DNA from: Mytilus californianus
Lineage: Eukaryota; Mollusca; Bivalvia; Mytilida; Mytilidae
DNA: 64,000 bases
Direction of reading: 5' to 3'
Assembly (NCBI RefSeq): GCF_021869535.1
Contig: NW_026262690.1
Location: forward strand, 17,509,001-17,573,000
The notes beneath the pieces are model-generated. The model had not been told where the DNA came from and made no database searches. It worked only from the letters and a program-made list of their open reading frames with translations. Position numbers and translations under genes: made by a program. This document shows, piece by piece, positions 20,300 to 30,119 of the stretch. The first letter of the stretch is position 1; each line of letters opens with the position of its first letter.

Positions 20300-21552
20300 A
20301 TGGATTATAATTTAGACACCCCATCTACCTTAATAGGATCCATAAGACCAAACTCCAGCTCCAGTTCCATCTCATTCTCCGACTCCTCACTGTCCCACTC
20401 CTCATTCTCCAAAATCGAGTTGACCAAGCTGCATATCACCACAATCTCTGTTATGCCCAGCATAAGGATACCGCTTCACGCAACTCCATCTGTGACAAAG
20501 CTATGCTAGCCTCGCTTAACACCATTCCCAACCCTAACACACGCTAACGCATGGACCGCAGCATCGTCGGACCCATCATCGGTACCAAAGCTCGATTCGG
20601 TCTGGGTATTAAAAAAAAAAAGTTCCCTGGACCGATGATTTAGCTGAGGAGTTGCACAAACCAGTTCGACGTAAGTTTCAAAAACGCCGTGTGGTAGTGG
20701 GTGGTGTGGATGAGACCTGGGCGGCCGACCTTGTTGATATGAGAGCCTTTTCTAGGGACAACAAGGGAAATAAGTTCATCCTGAGCATCATCGATGTTTT
20801 CTCCAAATATGGCTGGTTGATACCACTCAAAAACAAGAAGGGGGTGACGGTGCGGGATGCCTTTCAAGCTGTGTTCAAGGAGCGTGTGCCAAAGAAGCTT
20901 TGGACAGACAAAGGCACTGAGTTTTACAACAAGGATGTAAATCAGCTGCTTCAAAAGCATGATATTGAGCTCTACTCCACCGAAAATGAGGAGAAGTCGA
21001 GTGTGGTTGAGCGCTGGAATCGCACCATGAAAGAGAAGATGTTCAAATATTTCTCGGCCAACTCTACACGCACCTACATCAATGTCCTTGACAATCTTGT
21101 TCGCCAGTACAATACCACCAAGCACCGATCCATCAAAATGACCCCTGTCGCCGCAAGTTACAAGGAGCATGAAAACAAGGTGTATTGGAACCTTTACGGC
21201 AGCATACCTCCCATGAAACCACCACGATTTCGTGCTGGCGACAAAATTCCGAATCACCAAGAAGAAAGGTACATTCGAGAAGGGATACACACCCCGCTGG
21301 ACCGAGGAAGTATTCACCATTTCCCTAGTGTTAAACACTCAGCCGCCCACTTATCGCCTCAAGGATTTCAGCGGCGAGGAAATTCAGGGATCCTTCTATG
21401 AGCCCGAACTTCAAAAGACTGATCAGGACGTCTACCGCATAGAGAAGATCCTCCGCAGGCGAACCAAGAACGGAATTAATGAGGTGTTTGTGAAGTGGAA
21501 GGGTTATCCTAAGAATTTTAACTCGTGGGTCCCGCAATCAGATCTACAATAA
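20300..21552 (+). pseudogene. PLA2-like/integrase/chromodomain fusion, multiply broken
   Basis: The plus-strand gene reads in pieces. (a) 20300 ATG, a Ser-rich segment. (b) From 20413 another frame reads NRVDQAAYHHNLCYAQ, which resembles the parvovirus-type phospholipase A2 core (Asp...His-Asp...Tyr) with Asn at the catalytic Asp position. (c) In-frame TAA at 20545-20547, then MDRSIVGPIIGTKARFGLG. (d) A frame change at the A run 20611-20621 leads into the integrase core, with D (WAAD), D (WTDKGTEF) and E (VVERWNRTMKE) spaced like a retroviral DDE catalytic triad. (e) Another at 21243-21246, then an SH3-like segment and a canonical chromodomain (EVFVKWKGYPKNFNSW) to TAA at 21552. The integrase inserts element DNA and leaves the 6-bp duplication. 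Catalytic residues persist; the reading frame does not. Confidence 0.8.
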
Positions 21553-21603
21553 TCCTCAACAACCTTTCCGGTCTTAACCTTGAGACTGGAAAGATTTGGA
21601 AAA

Positions 21604-22080
21604 CTAAGCATGCTTCAATTCGACAAAAACCCTCAATGCATCCAAATCCGACTGTAGACGATCGTAAAGGGCTTTGGTGATGGGTTCGTTGTCAGTTCGT
21701 GGGAGTGGGAGATTCAGCACATGAAACTTTTGCATGTCCAAGTCTGTTTTCATCTTACCATCGTTGGTTGAGACGCATTCTGACTTGTCGACTTTACCAT
21801 TTTCTACGGCCATCAGCTTTTTGGTGAGTTCTTTGATTGATGAGTCATACTCATTTTGCATTCGCTTGATGGTCATCCGCATCTGTTTACACTCAGAATC
21901 TAATTCATCAATATCTTTCATACCATCTTTCAACTGTTGGGTCACCCACCGTTTTGTCACGGCATCTGAGCCTTCCTTGGGATGTCCTAGGCTAGTAATC
22001 CGATTGTCGTTCATATCCAATTCCTGCAGCATCCGCCAGACGGATTCGCGCTTTCTTGCATGAGATCCAAACTTATCCAT
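21604..22080 (-). CDS. Fibre/stalk-like protein with tail-fibre repeats
   Basis: Intact 158-aa frame. Two copies of a motif are visible: LDMNDNRITSLGHPKEGSDA followed by VTKRWV (residues 21-46) and LDMQKFHVLNLPLPRTDNEP followed by ITKALYDR (114-141). This D-M-x-x-N-x-I-x-x-L-x-x-P...D-A-x-x-K-x-x-V pattern is characteristic of trimeric phage tail-fibre stalks and similar adhesins. Between them (about 47-95) lies a heptad-rich coiled coil. A trimeric attachment fibre or spike stalk is therefore the best guess; there is no head domain, so it may be a stalk that binds a receptor protein encoded elsewhere. Convergent end with the integrase gene (52-bp gap); ATG directly abuts the protease stop. 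Confidence 0.6.
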   Translation of the reverse strand: MDKFGSHARKRESVWRMLQELDMNDNRITSLGHPKEGSDAVTKRWVTQQLKDGMKDIDELDSECKQMRMTIKRMQNEYDSSIKELTKKLMAVENGKVDKSECVSTNDGKMKTDLDMQKFHVLNLPLPRTDNEPITKALYDRLQSDLDALRVFVELKHA

Positions 22081-22089
22081 TTATTTATA
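22078..22089 (-). promoter_or_regulatory. Gene junction motif TATAAATAAATG
   Basis: Exact consensus. Protease stop TAA (22081-22083) directly abuts the fibre-like gene's ATG (22078-22080). Confidence 0.65.
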
Positions 22090-22500
22090 GAGTGAAAAGA
22101 TTGTATTTTCCAGCGATTTTCCAGTCGCCAGCAATTTCAACACGAATAGGCAAAAGTGACCACACACCACCGAGCCTCGCTGCTGTAATTCATCGGTGCT
22201 ATATCGAATTTCAGGCTGTGAGTAGTTTACCATCTCGTCAGGCGGTGGCAATCCATAAGAGTCAAAGTAATACTTTACCGGCCCACGTTTATACCAACAA
22301 GTCCAATGCGTTCCAGGACCTTCCCAGCTATCGTGATTCAAGATTCCACATTCGATGCGGCACAGGCTGGATGGTAGGGTATCTCGCATAAACACCCCTC
22401 TAAAGTTTGAAATTCCTAAATTTCGAGCAGCCTTTTCGAGTTCAATTTTGGACAGGGGTTTGTTTGGAAGAATTATGCCATGAATACTAATTTTATCCAT
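22081..22500 (-). CDS. Adenain-like cysteine protease
   Basis: Intact 139-aa frame. The catalytic set of the adenovirus-protease/Ulp1 clan is visible in order: His65 (GTHWTCW), Asp80 (YYFDSYG; acidic residue), Gln106/107 (oxyanion candidate) and Cys113 (VVCGHFC). The length is short but complete for a Polinton protease. It should cleave virion precursor proteins during maturation, as adenain does. Its ATG lies inside the end of the polymerase gene: the two overlap by eight bases (ATGGATAA), so they are probably translated from neighbouring or shared transcripts. The frame shows no lesions although the capsid gene it would serve is broken. Confidence 0.85.
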   Translation of the reverse strand: MDKISIHGIILPNKPLSKIELEKAARNLGISNFRGVFMRDTLPSSLCRIECGILNHDSWEGPGTHWTCWYKRGPVKYYFDSYGLPPPDEMVNYSQPEIRYSTDELQQRGSVVCGHFCLFVLKLLATGKSLENTIFSLYK

Positions 22501-22510
22501 TTATTTTGTA
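22498..22510 (-). promoter_or_regulatory. Gene junction TACAAAATAAATG
   Basis: AATAAA overlaps the protease start codon inside the last codons of the polymerase gene, which stops eight bases later. Confidence 0.55.
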
Positions 22511-24193
22511 GTGTCCATGGGATAGTGTGCTAATTCCATCCTGCAATATATGTCGCGTGTCATCCTTAGCTGAGAGAGCAACCTTGTTGAATTCTTCAGT
22601 GAAAATGTTGTGAAGGCGACTCCTAATAATGTTCATTGATTTATATACCTCTTCTTGTGTGTTGAGACAGCGCTTGTATTCGTCGAAGTTGATACAATTC
22701 TTAATTACATTCTTTTTGACTCCCTTAGCCCTCTTGGTCACTTCCTCACCCACCTTAAATGCATACATTTTTGCCCGAAGGCCTACAAATTCCGTCATTA
22801 TTTTTCCACCACATTCATCCTTAAACATGCCAACGATTTTCTTGTTGACACCCGTTGGAATTCCCGATGGATGTTCAGCCGGAAAATTGGATGTGTCGAA
22901 TTTGTCCTGGACGTATGGGGTAATATCCTTGTAGAAATCCTCTGTCTGAATTTCATAAGCCAAACTGTCGGTATCGGTAAACAAGAGTCTGGCATTATCA
23001 CGATATTTCTTTCTCATAAAATTGTAGTGAAAGTCATACATCAAGGTCTTTGACAAATCTAAGATGCAACTTCCTAAATATACTGGCTTGTTGAACTTAA
23101 GCTTAGTCTTTTTCATATGCACTGCGACCAGATTGTCACTGAAAATAACCCTACGATCAAAATTAGGTTTGGCTACAAGTTTCAATGCTTGTTTTTCCGA
23201 TGTCACAAGTTTAACATTAACCCTCTTGCGGATATTCTCCATGGTTTTGCCAAATACTGAATTGTTCATCAGTTTGAAAAAATCCTTCTCAGAATCATTA
23301 TTGGCCTTGGCACGAAGGTTGGTGTTGAGATCTATATATTGTTTGAGCCATGGAGATTGTTCAAACCAAATGCGATGGACCTTGGTCAATTTCATTCCCA
23401 ATGACAGATTTTGTTTGAGATTTCTATAATGGAGCACATATTTGGTACGATTATTCAGAGATGGGATTAATTTAGGTACCTTGTTGATCACCATAATCTC
23501 GGGCGCCAATGGATAATCATTATGCTTGTCGTGTAATTCCTGGGGGTACTCGAGGTCACATTCAATCATGTAACCGTTCTCATGATTATCCGCATGGTCC
23601 AGAATCTTTTCGATTTCTTCGGGTTCAATCCACTCAAACTTTCCCGTGGGCAAAGGTTGTGACATGGCATACCCATAAAGATTGTTAGCATCCAAATAAG
23701 TCAAATATTTAGTTGCTTGCATTTTGTCATGATCACTCATGTAGGGATTGTTGGCCTTGCCATGTCGGTGGGTTATCATAGCCACCCCTCCTCTGGTAGC
23801 TCTCTCAAACATGAGCAGCATGTCAGGGTCAGACAGCAATTCCAATTTAACACCTGTCATTTTAAGTGGTGCATCATAGGCCAATCCTGGTGATGTGTAA
23901 TACCACATAGGGTCCAGTTGGTAATTTTTCATGCATACATCCCTGAAATTTTCCATAACGTCCGTCAATAACATCACATCGGTCAGTAGGTACAAATTGT
24001 GAAAGTCTCCCATTGTCTTACACTCGAACGTTTTCCATATTTTCTGAGCGTATTCATAGTCATCATCTTCAATATCCTCGCCGGTGAGTCTACTGTAAAA
24101 TTCCTCTTTGGGAGGTAGTTCAGTCTCCATTAATTTCTCTGGACTGTCCATGTATTCATAAGGATACACCCCTTTTCGCAAGAGTAGTTCATA

Positions 24194-25171
24194 GTGTTCA
24201 TGAAAATTCCCTCTCACTGATTTGGACGATTTGTCCTTTGGTATATCATAGCCTTCATCCATGACTTTGTTGGTGAAGGTAATATCACATCCCATGACCT
24301 CCTTGACATTCTGTGAGCACCCAGCGAGTATCTCTGAGAGTCGTTCTGATGACACATTGTCCTTGTAAATCATGAGGCCATCAAACACAAGTGATCCCAC
24401 TTCAATACCTTGCTCTGTCAAATAATCAAACGCGGTCATAAGGGCTTTGTTTTCCGGACTACACATCACATAATTCACCGTGGTCCCTTCGATGTTGTAA
24501 TCAGTGCCTTTACGGTTCTTTGACTTCTTTGCCAGTTCATAGAGGTCAGGTCTCAACTTAACAATCAAGTCACTGATATATCTCATCCCGTTATAAAATT
24601 CCTTGTACCATTCTGGATCCTCAGGCTCTAGCTTGACCTTTCTTCCATTAATGATTGCCAGTAAATGCGCTTTGACTTTATCTCGTGCGTTTCCTGTGCG
24701 CATCATCCAATCTGCCATATACTCTTCCCTATTCGCTATGTAAGCATCAAGTCCTGTACAGTTGATACCATTGTCGTGGCAGTACCAGGATAGCAGTGTA
24801 GGGTGGGCATTCTTCATATCAATGTCATACATGAAGTCCTGACACAATGTATGTCTGATCTTCCTACTCTTGTTCTGGATACCTATGTCACCTTCAGTCC
24901 AGTACCTTCCAAACTTATTTATCTGATAATAGTTCATCAGCCCTTCACCTTTCCCATTGACCTGTTCCGGATAATTTTTCATAAGTGTCAGCTGTCCGTT
25001 TTTGTCTATCTTTTTTCCGTTGATGTGTCGACTTCCCAGCTGAAAATCATCAGGGTCTGATACGATATACTCCAGTTTACGCGCGTCAATTACTTCTCGC
25101 AACGTAATTTTTCGCTCATTCTCAGACTTAGCAGGTATCACTCGGTATAATTCAGGATCCAGTGAACATTT
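24194..25171 (-). other. Inserted TV-Pol-like domain within PolB
   Basis: Polymerase residues about 268-593 separate the exonuclease II region from the usual LLLRKGVYPYEYMDS block. The insert carries YDIDMKNAHPTLLS (382-395), an AHLLAIINGRK helix (435-445), a GTTVN...ENKAL block (496-511) and SLVFDGLMI (527-535). The order D...NAHP, helix, then (h)DG resembles palm motifs of family A and TV-Pol (transposon-virophage) polymerases. The assignment is inference from short signatures. Confidence 0.5.
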
Positions 25172-27297
25172 GCTGAACACCTCTCGAGTGTTCTTGAATT
25201 GGTCCTTTGTTAAATTCTTTACCAAGGTGTCTAGTGAGTTTGGCATGAATCTACATGAATCAATAAATCTGATCTCCATTGATCCCACTTTCTTCGAGAA
25301 ACTGATGTATTTCTCATCTGTATTGGGGATGCAGTTAATTTGCCCACCGTTAAATCCTAGCTCTTTGACAAACAAATGTGCATCATACCCGCTCAGATTA
25401 TGAAATACAATGGGGATAAATTTTGGAAGTTGAAATGCTAAATTACATTTATTATGTGCAGCACCACGATACTTACCTGTGATATGATCATGATCTCGAA
25501 CCGTGTCCCCATCAAGCTCTTTACTACAGATATAACAGGTCATGCTGAATTCATGTCTTTTCTTGTCTTCCTCAGTCATCACCATGTCTTTCTTTTCTTG
25601 GTAAATATTGTAAATCGCCCACATCTCTTTCTCCATTTCTCTGACGAATTTCTTAGCCACATCAGGCCCTTGGTACAAGACCGGTGATTTATATTGTCCA
25701 TGTTCATATTTCACGTAATAACAGTATCCTGATGGTTCATGATGTTGATATTGTTTCGTGTATGGTTTTGATGAGTTGGGCTGGCATGTGTCGATTTTCT
25801 CCACAAAACATTCAAAATCTGCATAAATGGCAAATGGAACTCTCATTGCACGGTTGTAACTGTCGAATTGTGTGAAGGTCCCTGGCTCTGGCAGTTCTAT
25901 TTTTACCGCTTCGTTCTGACTGCAATAGTCAAGATGATCATCCAGAATGTCTTTTCTGGTAAAATGATTCAAACACCTACGACAGAAAAAAGCTCATGAC
26001 TATTTGACGATACTTGTGATCCTAAAAGTCGCGATAAACTCTTCACCCAGCAATAATGCTCCTGTTTTTCACCCTCCTTATCGTCATTTGTCAGTAACAT
26101 GAGGTCTACCATATTTGCACACTTGTTTTTTGATATTCTTGAGGGATAAACTTCCAGCTCGCGTTTCTTGGTAATCTCATATCCGAACACATTCACATTG
26201 ATGCTTGGGTTAAGCTTTTCAAACTTATCAATTGCTTTGAGTGACACCGGGAATTCAATGCCTTTAAAGTCGAGTTCGTCAGTCCATTTCTCGTATTGTT
26301 TCACCCGGTCGGTCTGTTTCTGATCTACCTCATTATGATGAAGTGCTGAAAGAACAGCCCACTTAAAACATTGCTGATCCATATTTTGTACGTTGATTAT
26401 TGCCTTCTTTAGCAATAGATGTTTTGGAAGTGCTATGAATGAACTTCCGGCTAGCGGTTTGAACTTACTAAAATGAATATCTAACCGTTTGATTTGACTA
26501 AACACCCACCCACTGCCCTCGCGTTGATATTTAGACATTCTTTCTTTGATCTTTTCGACCGCGTCATCAATTTCCTGCTCAAGGTCTGTTGCTTCGAGAA
26601 TGGTCATCTTCAAGGATCTAAAAGAGGGTTCCGTTATTATGGATTCATTATCAGGTGATGTGCTTGGTTTCATCATTTCAACTATTAAAACCAAATCCAC
26701 TTTCAACCCTTTTTTCTTGGTCAACACCCCTTGTATCTTGCTAATGATGGTGCTTCGACACAGCTTCAAAAATGTATTCACATCATTTTTCTTTTTGGAT
26801 CCAATTTTCACTGTGCCAAATACACCATTCAATGCATCACGTCCGTCCGTTATTTCTAGTTCTTCATCAATGGAAGCATTCTCGATATTATTGATGATTA
26901 GGGTACTTAAATTTTTCTTTGTTAGTCTGGAATAGTTATGAATCTCACGCCTTTTGGCGAGTGCTTTCAACTGTTTCATGGTAAAAACCTGTTCACGCTT
27001 GAATCTTTGGTCTGTTTTGTCCTCAATGAGGTTTACCAAATTGATTTTCGACAATCTACTATAACCTTTTAAGTCCCCTTCCCTAGCAATTTGTCGCAAT
27101 TCCTTGATGGTTTTGTTAATCTGTAGTTTACCATTACTAATAAACCCATCATCATTATCATGGTTGAACTGCCTTCTGTGCCTCCAACATTTCCCATCTT
27201 CCCTTGGTTTGTTCTGACAGTGCCCATCTTTCCTCTTCAATTTGGCCCCACAGACATTTGGTTATTCCTCAGCACTCATATTTTGTAATGATGCCAT

Positions 27298-27551
27298 ATT
27301 TCTTATTACCTCTTCTGACGCTTCCTTTTAAGTTATTCATTTTTCTTCTTACTACGCATGCGCAGTAAAAAAACGTCACACATCATTCCGTTACACTTCA
27401 CTCCACACATCGTTTCACGATGTGCTCCATTCCGTTACACTTCATGATGTGCTCCGTTTCAAGCATAAAAAAAACTTTTCCAATCCGGCAAAAATGTCGG
27501 ATCGAAAAAAATTTTTGTACCCCAGCCGGCCCATTATTTTTTTTTTTTAAC
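27298..27551 (-). promoter_or_regulatory. Polymerase upstream region
   Basis: The gap holds TACGCATGCGCAGTA, which matches the NRF1-type palindrome (GCGCATGCGC core), and two copies of CATTCCGTTACACTTCA about 50 bp apart beside a GTTTCACGATGTGCTCC-type block that also recurs. Host transcription-factor use is a plausible inference. Confidence 0.4.
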
Positions 27552-27914
27552 TTACTTTCTCACAAGGTTGCAAGAAAAGTACTCCTGTTTGGTCTTTTTG
27601 CTGACTTCTAAGCCTGTACTTCTCACAAAGGCTCCTTCCAAGGGTTCCATCTCTCTGTTCAGTATACTGCAGGCCCACACCCTATTCGTTTCTCCTTCTC
27701 TGTTTTTCAAGGTGAGGATCTTACTCCTCCCAAACTTCCCATCTACTTCTACCACTTCCAGGATTTTATAAATCACTCCGATTGGGAGTTCCTTCCATTT
27801 CAGGGTTTCCAGGCTCTGGTCCTTTGCCTTTTCCTCAAAAACATCATCATTGATAAATTCGTTGTCTATGATTTTTGAACTTCTGAGTTCATCCATATTT
27901 TGAACAAAAGACAT
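27552..27914 (-). CDS. Small OB-fold-like replication protein
   Basis: I choose the ATG at 27912-27914 (MSFVQNMDELRSS), giving 120 aa; an earlier in-frame ATG lies in the terminal bases of the nested TTAA element and is an accident of insertion. The core reads LPIGVIYKILEVVEVDGKFG, then ILTLKNREGETNRVWACSIL, an alternating beta pattern suggestive of an OB fold, and a C-terminal EYFSCNLVRK strand. Small proteins of this look sit next to polymerase in invertebrate Polinton-like elements and may bind single-stranded DNA; that function is not demonstrated. The frame is intact, but the nested element begins only about 30 bp upstream and may have displaced its promoter. Confidence 0.6.
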   Translation of the reverse strand: MSFVQNMDELRSSKIIDNEFINDDVFEEKAKDQSLETLKWKELPIGVIYKILEVVEVDGKFGRSKILTLKNREGETNRVWACSILNREMEPLEGAFVRSTGLEVSKKTKQEYFSCNLVRK

Positions 27915-29059
27915 ATTTGTATTTACCCTAGGATTACATCCTTTTAAGGGCATCCGATACAGTTTCTCGATATAATGTCATTTTTATAATTTTGAAATAT
28001 GTTGTAGGCCTTGGCGAGTTATTAAATAAAACACAAAATAAAACATAGGTCACCATGCTTGTTTTCGAGAAAATTGAGGCTGAAAATTGGGGATTTGTGC
28101 AATTTTGTAAAAAAGTTAGGCAATGTTATAAAATTTTTGGAGCAGATATTCTTCGTCGTAAATTATTAAGATCGGGTTCAATTTGAAGCTGTGATAAGAC
28201 ACAATAAGGAAAAAAATAAATCCCTACACGAATGACTATACAATTATGCAAACCTTGCTTGACATTGCGGACCAGATGCTCAAAGTGGTATTTTTTTTAA
28301 CCTAAAAATAGGGAAATAAAGTGTTTCTGAAAATGTCATTTTTATCATTTTTCTACATAAACTGCATTTTGTCATGCTTTCTCCAAATCTCAAATAAAAA
28401 ATATATGTCACCGTGCTGGGTTCCATGATAAACGCGAGTTATCCTAAAAATTGAATCCCCCCCCCCCCTTTGGAACCTCAACGTTAGCGCTAAAATGCAC
28501 GACGTCGCTGGCAGACAATTTCGACGTTATCTCTGCAAGTTACCGGCGACATTTTTTAGATGTATAAATATTGCTTGTAAACATCTACCTATAAATTGGT
28601 CAAATTGTTTTCGGAAATAAAATCATGTGAATCATAAATACCTGTCTCTGTTTGTGGTCTAAGTGAGAAACATCGCAAGAAAAGTTATTACGGACTGTTG
28701 ATAATTTTACGGCTTTTAGCATTAAAGACTCGGCAATTTAGAACTTGACATACAGGTACATGTACTGTACACACTCGTGTATTATTTTTTACAATATGTT
28801 GACCTCTAGATGTTGTTTTTTGTTTTGTTTTGTTTGGTGGGCTGCTGTTTCATTACAATACTCCTTAAAATCCTTTTATTCACGTTTTAATCATTTTTTA
28901 GAATTTCACATTTATTCATAAAATAAAACTTTTATTACGGTCAATGATTGCAATTGAATAAAATTTATAGGCTTCTGAATAGTTTTAAAGTTCACTTGAT
29001 AAAATTATCTCCACTGGATCACAGCACAAAGGTTACTTACATGAGGTCTTTTCCTGCAA

Positions 29060-29275
29060 ACGGAACTTTTTTTTGTACATAAATTAGGCCGCTAGTTTTC
29101 TCGTCTGAATTGTTTTACAGTGTCATTTCGGGACCTTCTATAGTTGACTATGCGGTATGGGCTTTGCTCATTGTTGAAGACCGTACGATGACCTATAGTT
29201 GTTAATTTCTGTGTCATGTTTGTCTCTTGTGGAGAGTTGTCTTATCGGCAATTACACCACATCTTCTTTTTTTAT
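29060..29275 (+). repeat. 7040-family repeat inside the nested element
   Basis: Contains TTAGGCCGCTAGTTTTCTCG, TTTGCTCATTGTTGAAG and the terminal TTGTGGAGAGTTGTCTTATC block, as in 46385-46595. Confidence 0.65.
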
Positions 29276-30119
29276 GTTGTCAGAAAACAAAAACAAAATC
29301 TTATAAAGGAGAATCTTCAATTTGCCAAAGGATGCTTTTGTCCAGACAGAGAAACTAAACCATAATTTTGAAATTTTTGATTTGGCAAAACGATTGAATT
29401 AATAGCGAAAGGACTGGACATATTACCTATTCCCCCACCCACTCCCAGCTTTGGTTTTGTTTCTGTTCCTCTCCCAACTTTCCACACTATACCCACTTAA
29501 AGTACGATTGCAAAGCAAGTCAGTGGCGGAACCAGAAATTTTCATAAGTAGGGGCCCACTGACTGCATAAGAGGGGGCCCGCTCTCGTCACGCTTCAGTG
29601 ATTCTCTATATAACCAACCAAAATTTTTCCTCAAAAAGGGGGCCTGAGCCTCCCCCCTGAATACGCCTCTGCACGTCACTTTTATAATCTTGTACTATTA
29701 TGTACCTTCTCTTCAGTTTTTAATGCTGTTTTTTTAGGGGGAAGAGGGGAGAGAGTGGGAGAGGGTAGCAAGTTGCGATTAAAATCCAAATACTAGTACT
29801 TCTCTCATAGCGTAATTTTATTGGTAAATAACTATATATATTTTTTCACCACAGCGCGACGCATTGCGGGGTACATAATATATCACACGCCCATTCCTCT
29901 GTCTGTCCTTTATGTCCTTCTGGTTAATAGATTTTTCAAGTGTACAATTCTTGCCAAATTTTTATAAAACTAATATCGTATGGACACGTTCGAAAATCAG
30001 TGCATATCAACTGTTCTTTAAAAGAGTTATGCCATTTGGAAATATTAATTATATTGGAAATTGCATTGTATTTGATGTCAATCCGTCATTTCTCTAATAT
30101 ATTTGTAAAAAAAAATAAA

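Larger units (their letters stand above)
22493..27297 (-). pseudogene. PolB: Protein-primed DNA polymerase B with inserted domain, two lesions
   Basis: About 1,600 codons. ATG at 27295-27297 is followed by TAA at codon 12 (27262-27264). A 423-codon segment then holds a Cys/His knuckle, two SAP-like repeats and a conserved N-terminal region, and ends by a frame change at a run of six A (plus strand 25986-25991) inside a zinc-finger-like C..C motif. The remaining 1,159 codons (numbered from 25972) are open: exonuclease I DFE (52-54), an HNH-like CYIC...RDHDH...KCN block (146-176), exonuclease II HNLSGYDAH (191-199), exonuclease III YLLTD (661-665), motif A LDANNLYG (760-767), motif B KLMNNSVFG (900-908) and motif C FTDTDS (998-1003). 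About 325 residues (268-593) are inserted between exonuclease II and III. The enzyme should replicate the linear element by protein priming. The palm residues are intact; whether any product forms is doubtful. Confidence 0.85.

Noticed and set aside
20640-21338. 232-codon minus-strand frame opposite the integrase
   Set aside because: The plus strand carries the DDE residues and chromodomain.
22056-25875. Plus-strand frames opposite protease and polymerase (up to about 130 codons)
   Set aside because: Shadows of well-supported minus-strand genes.
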